A stretch of 64,000 bases of DNA, from NCBI RefSeq assembly GCF_030265065.1, contig NC_080410.1, positions 19,543,898 through 19,607,897 of the forward strand, read 5' to 3'. Position numbers and translations under genes: made by a program. Shown in pieces: positions 59,701 to 64,000 of this stretch (the stretch's first letter is position 1; the number at the start of each line of letters is the position of its first letter). The notes under the pieces are model-generated. The model was not told the origin of the DNA. It was given only the letters and a program-made list of their open reading frames with translations, and did no database searches. Source of the DNA: Corythoichthys intestinalis (taxonomy: Eukaryota; Chordata; Actinopteri; Syngnathiformes; Syngnathidae).

Positions 59701-62700
59701 TCGCAGATGGCGAGAGCGTCGTTTTTTTTAGTAACAGCCGCCATAATATTCAACTACTTCTTGTCGTGTAACTCCGCCTCCTCAATCCCTCCTCCCTCAG
59801 GGGCTTCAGAGATGGGAGGGGTTGAGGAGGCGGTGTGCTGAATTCTTTGGTTGTGCACATTTGGAGGCTAAATCAAGTATATAATTATCGGATTGCATTT
59901 TCGGTTGAATTTTTTTATTATCTGGATTATTTGTGTGACGTCATAATTGCCATTATCGGCCGATAATTATCGGTGACCGATATTATCGTGTATCTTTAAG
60001 CATAACGCAAATGATTGCTGTCAGCCCCTCAGTCCAAATGGTGGACTTCTATCACTGTCAGTGGGACCCAATGTGTAATATATGAAACAACATTAAAGCC
60101 ACTTTAAGAGTACGAAGGTTGTTGATATGTTCCCTTAGAGTCAGTGTTGCCAATGTTGCTATGTGATGAATGAAAAAACTGAGTTTCGTCTATTACCGCC
60201 AATGGCAGCCAATGAGTTAACAGAATTTTAATGATGACAACAGTTAGAACGTTTGACCAGTTTGATTGTTTCATTTTCATTGGAAAAAATGCTTTGAAAA
60301 GGGAAGGAATTGGTAACTGGGACATGTCTTGACTTTGAAAGTTTGCATAGCTGTACAAAAGTATCCATCAACAAAGATGTGGTCATTTAGTTTAATTAGT
60401 TTATCATTTAGTCATTTAGTTAGTTTAGTTTAGTTTTTTAGTTTTTAGTTTTAGCTTTACATGTGACTCAACATTCAACGTTATGTTTTCTGCCAAGGCC
60501 ATTATGGAGGAGGCATCGGAGATGACAGCTCAACGTCAGGAGGAGAGCTGGAGGCCGGCGAATTAGTTATAGATGACTCATACACACACCAGTCAAAAAA
60601 GAAGAAGAAGAGCAAGAAAAGCAAAAAGAAAAAGGACAAAGAGAAAGACCGAGACAAGGAGAAAAGTGGGAAGGACAAAAAGCACAGCAAAGGGTTTGGA
60701 GGTGTTACAACACTTTTCATTATTTCATGCATGTCTGTACTCTGTTACCCTGTTTGCATGTCTTCACGCATTGGCTGCCATAGTAAGTTAATGGTGCCAT
60801 GAGTGCTACAAGATGCTGAAAATATTTAGTCTTCATCCCTCTCAAATGAGCTGGAACTCTGAGGTTCTTTGCGTAGTTGCATAGTCACTGCATCTATCAT
60901 TGTCGGTGGCAGATAAAGCGTTAAACAATCAGTCTCAATCATTGATTTCAATTCTTCAGATTCATCAAGGAGCCATGGCAACTCCCATCCCACTGTGTCT
61001 CATAGCACTGTTGGTCCGATGTATGCGATGGGTGCACCCATGCCTCCGCACCACCATCAAGGCAGTGATGGGGCAATGGAGAAGAAGAAAAAGAAAGAGG
61101 ACAAAGATCGGGAGAAGCATGATAAAGATAAAGTGAGTCTCTTGTTCCACAATGATGTTTGAGTTGCCTTGCAACAGTGGGCACACTTGCAAAACCTGAT
61201 TGAAATATGTTTTGAAGTGGTACTATGCATTTCTCTTATTGCATTAGTTGAATTTTTCTTTTGTCCCAGACAATTGATTCAGGTTGTTCTATATACCTGA
61301 GGTCTGCAGATTGTTATCTTACAGTAACTGTATATTTTTGGTCTTTTGTTAAGGTATTATTACATAATACTAGGCATGTGCCGGTATAAGATTCTGATGG
61401 TATGATAATCTTAAGCAAAAACATCACGGTATTGCAATTACAGCTCTAAAATGTGTTACTTTGAGATATCTGGGTTTAAAAAAAAAAAAAAAACTTTTTT
61501 CCATTGAACAGGATTTTTATTTTTCAGAACATATTAGCAAATTGGAACATAAGTATAATGAGTTAAAATAAATTTTAAAAATAACAAAAATAACTGAAAT
61601 ATTCTAAAAATAATAATAAATGTAGTTCTTGAGGTGAGCCTAAACCCACAGCCACAGCTCAACATTATTACCATCAGAAAATTTAGAAAAAAAATTATTT
61701 TCCATAAAAAGCACGTGTGTATGACTCTGATCATGTTTACATTATACACACACACTCTCTTTCTTAACACAGACAGTTGTCAGGGAGAGGAAAAAAAACA
61801 CATTTTACCACTGCTAGACACACTAAACACGCTGGAGTTAACTCTCCGATAACTAACTCTGCGATATTAAAAAAAAAAAATGTATATATTTTTTTTTCAA
61901 GAAATTTTCACAAGATGACTTAAATAGATGTTTGGAAAGTCTGTAGATGACTCACCATCACCACATTGTACAGTCATCACTTGTTTTTCGCGGTTAATGG
62001 GGACCAGAACCCGCCGCGATAAGTGAAAAACCGCGAAGTAGCGCACCCCCCCATTTTTTTTGTGTGTGTGTGTGTTTTTTGTGCCCAATGTATTTATTCA
62101 GATTTAGCATTGGAAAGAGATACATATAAGACATGTTTTTTTTCTCACTTTTCCCCCCCAAAGTGATTTTAAAAATGTATCTAAATAAATGGTTTTTAAG
62201 CACTTCAAATGTCATAATTATGATAAGTTTTAAACATAACTGTCCAACCAAATAATTTTTGAACAAGAATAAAGTACTGTAGCAGATAAATGCTTGGCTT
62301 TATTAAATGCTTCTGTTTATCTACTTTAGCTGCGACCATTGAAGTGACATGTAGAAATGTCAAACTCCTGATGATCACTCCTGGCATTTATATGTCTCCA
62401 ACGTCCCCACAGTACACACATTCATTCCAGCGCGGCTTCCTTGCAACTGTTTAACAAGTTAAACGATGATTGACAGATGCCCGTGTGAAGTCTGCTTCTT
62501 TGGCCAGATCAAAGCCATCGTTGTGCCACAGTGACTGAGAGGATCAAAAGGCTGGGAGAGGGAGGGTCTGAGGCTGTGCACAGACCAGAAAGCAAGGCGT
62601 ATGTGGATTAAAAAAGAGAAAAACTATCGCACGTGCTTGCGATGGGACTATCGAGCACACGCACATCGCGATGGCGATGTTTAAACGATATATCGTTCAG

Positions 62701-63568
62701 GCTTAAGGTATCCTCGGCAGCCACCCTCTGCAAACATGTTTTACATGTCTATTGGCCCTCCTCTAAGCCGCAGCCGTCTGTAACTTTTCTGTCGCCGAAG
62801 TCTTCCCATACCAGCGATTTTGTTTTCTTCGATGGGGGAAAAAGTTCAGGGGTTTCACCTCCTCCAGCCATCGTGGAGCACAGCTGACTCACTAACACTG
62901 AGCAACAACCGGTGGGGGAGGGTGGAGCCTTACAACTGCAAACGAGGGATTCCCCCATGCATTTTTGGCTCATAAAAATAGCTAATACATTAAGGACGGT
63001 ATGACAGAAATTTTTTTGCGGTTTTGAAACCTTGACCTTTTCATACCACGCTATACCTTAAAACCGGTAATCAGGACATGCCTACAAAATACATACTTTG
63101 AACACTTTTTAATCCTTGCACCCAACAAATGTAAAAAAAGATATAACTGGAACAAATATTAGAACTAATATAAACTGAAATCAAAAAGAAACATTTTCAA
63201 AACTATTACAATCTGAATTTGAAATCCCAAACGCAAAATTAAATAAAAACTAACGATAGTGAAATTTCAAACTACATACAAGTTACGTTTGTTGCCGTCT
63301 TGTCTCTCAAATGCTTGGTTCTTGTCTTTTTTCAGCCCAAGAAAAAGAGTGCATCTGCATATCAAGTGTTTTGCAAGGAGTATAGAGTTAACATTACTGC
63401 TGAACAGCCAGGACTAGGTATACCATTTGCTGTAAAGTGTACAACTTTCTTGTAATCAAACTGACATGTATAAGGCAAGAATGTGTGTGTTTCTACCTTG
63501 TAGTGTTCGGTGAACTAAGCAAAAAGTTGGGGGAGGTATGGAAGAGGATGCCGGAAAAAGACAAACTG
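53728..63568 (+). CDS. hmgxb4: HMG domain-containing protein 4 (3' end outside window)
   Basis: Nuclear HMG-box protein, known as HMG2L1 and linked to Wnt signalling and NURF-type chromatin complexes. Eight coding exons are present: 53728-53764, 56406-56542, 57140-57215, 57332-57919, 60498-60701, 60960-61132, 63336-63417, 63504-63568. They give 454 in-frame codons; the rest lies beyond 64000. Conserved blocks: RSQREKRRSYKDLLREEEEI, DTAMGLLQAITSPLA, LTLREADGLKMKVIMSPEKE, GGELEAGELVIDDSY, and the start of the HMG box, SASAYQVFCKEYRVNITAEQ then FGELSKKLGEVWKRMPEKDK (residues about 409-453). Ser-rich and Lys-rich tracts lie between them. Exon 5 uses the donor at 60702, needed to keep frame. The last visible intron appears to begin with GC. 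UTR exon part starts at 53685. Confidence 0.93.
54015..55022. mobile_element. Non-autonomous hAT-like element (hmgxb4 intron 1)
   Basis: Termini caagggcgtaggtttgcata and accaaacctacgcccttg are inverted. Octamers gaatgaat (54007-54014) and gactgaat (55023-55030) match at 7 of 8. 1008 bp, no transposase. Confidence 0.85.
55618..56376 (+). mobile_element. Non-autonomous hAT family B, copy with distinct core (hmgxb4 intron 1)
   Basis: Starts tagggctgtcaaacggttaa, ends gcgataattttgacagcccta. The perfect octamer gttttgac flanks it (55610-55617, 56377-56384). Both ends match the other B copies, but the middle (about 55750-56275) is different and longer, so a core was swapped or inserted. Confidence 0.92.
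58065..59998 (-). mobile_element. Non-autonomous hAT family F, copy 2, carrying 28S rRNA sequence
   Basis: Starts tagtgatgcacgataataca and ends gatattatcgtgtatcttta, the reverse of copy 1. Octamers agcataaa (58057-58064) and agcataac (59999-60006) match at 7 of 8. 1934 bp in hmgxb4 intron 4. The G/C-rich core (59045-59265) is the inverse of that in copy 1; on its right about 300 bp of unrelated A/T-rich sequence replaces the outer part of the rRNA match. Confidence 0.92.
59221..59264 (-). pseudogene. Captured 28S rRNA fragment, shorter version
   Basis: On the minus strand this reads ctaaggctaaacaccggcac followed by actggagaccgatagt, the same large-subunit rRNA segment as at 42277-42310. The upstream half of the rRNA match found in copy 1 is absent here. 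Confidence 0.8.
61371..63083 (-). mobile_element. hAT with BED finger (family A, copy 2; hmgxb4 intron 6)
   Basis: Starts taggcatgtgccggtataag and ends ccggtaatcaggacatgccta. Octamers before and after (cataatac, caaaatac) match at 7 of 8. The minus strand at 62749-62973 carries the broken BED frame (SLVWEDFGDRKVTDG). A different repeat (about 61974-62640, with cgcggttaatggggaccaga) is embedded in it. Confidence 0.8.
61974..62640. mobile_element. Repeat 'cgcggttaatgggg' family, nested copy
   Basis: cgcggttaatggggaccaga, ccgccgcgataagtgaaaaa and gaagtagcgcacccccc match 22436-22510; later parts match too. Precise ends not determined. Confidence 0.55.
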
Positions 63569-64000
63569 GCAAGTAGACCTTTTTAGTTTAATTTTGTTGA
63601 TCATGCTGTATAACATTCTGGCCACCATTACTTGCCGTTTGGTTGGTCCATATAAAATTCTATCATGATATGTCAAGGAAATTTGTTGTGACGATTTTTA
63701 TGACGATATGGGAACCAAAATACTCAGTAATAAGTAAGTAATTTTTGGAGTGGTTTTCCACTGCAATGTAAATAGCACAAATATATTGCAATAAATGACT
63801 GACATATCTTGAAATAAAAACTGGCCAAGAAGTGTTGCCATGGGAAGGCGAATGTGACAAAACGGTTTAAAACTTGAACTTTAACGATGTGTTGACATAT
63901 TTCAGTCAATCAAACAAACATTTAATTATTTATGACTTTTCATGAATAGAAAATGCAGCACAAAGTGATTTAGACCTTAGTGGGAAGAATGGGTAAACTT
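63569..64000 (+). other. hmgxb4 intron 8, incomplete at window edge
   Basis: Begins gcaagt, a typical GC donor sequence, directly after the codon for Leu of EKDKL. No later hmgxb4 exon is visible before the window ends. Confidence 0.6.

Noticed and set aside
60696-60702. Donor one base pair earlier in hmgxb4 exon 5 (gg|gtttgg at 60692-60694)
   Set aside because: Using it puts exon 6 out of frame and hits a stop after about 15 codons; the donor at 60702 keeps the frame.

Overview
The window looks like a gene-dense stretch of a teleost fish genome, probably spiny-rayed. Five vertebrate protein-coding genes can be read exon by exon: mcm5 (+, 14357-26167), hmox1 (-, 27403-29147), foxred2 (+, 36970-45875), ankrd54 (+, 47208-50117) and hmgxb4 (+, 53728 to beyond the right edge). 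For mcm5, hmox1, foxred2 and ankrd54 the exons I placed sum to complete in-frame coding sequences of 736, 266, 680 and 316 residues, close to the human lengths as I recall them. hmgxb4 runs off the window after 454 codons, inside its HMG box. All five orthologues lie on human chromosome 22q12-q13, so this is a conserved neighbourhood; tom1, which separates HMGXB4 and HMOX1 in human, is not seen here.

Layout: 1-14150 is gene-poor and made mostly of nested DNA transposons (hAT, Tc1/mariner, a THAP-domain exon). mcm5 and hmox1 converge, with about 0.8 kb between their likely polyadenylation signals. 29.3-36.9 kb holds the hmox1 promoter, a possible remote first exon of foxred2, and a four-layer transposon nest. 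foxred2, ankrd54 and hmgxb4 follow in the same direction. The genes have unrelated cell functions: DNA replication licensing, heme breakdown, ER-associated degradation, an ankyrin adaptor and an HMG-box chromatin protein.

Most non-coding sequence is non-autonomous hAT-type DNA transposons. Many still have matching terminal inverted repeats and 8-bp target-site duplications, several perfect (17168-17992, 34535-36567, 41383-44229, 41753-43666, 51677-52899, 55618-56376). I saw no retroviral or other capsid/envelope element, no CRISPR array and no convincing tRNA gene.

The most notable observations are: (1) a non-autonomous hAT family present twice (foxred2 intron 6 and hmgxb4 intron 4, opposite orientation) that carries a fragment of 28S ribosomal RNA; (2) two roughly 620-bp hAT copies in inverted orientation tightly flanking foxred2 exons 5-6, whose combined length (333 nt) is a multiple of three; (3) a four-deep transposon nest at 33.2-36.8 kb; (4) a GC-AG intron in mcm5 and a probable second one in hmgxb4; (5) a five-copy minisatellite of about 239 bp in mcm5 intron 7; (6) an antioxidant-response-element match and a two-copy tandem duplication just upstream of hmox1. 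All calls come from reading the sequence and from memory of the families; no search was run.
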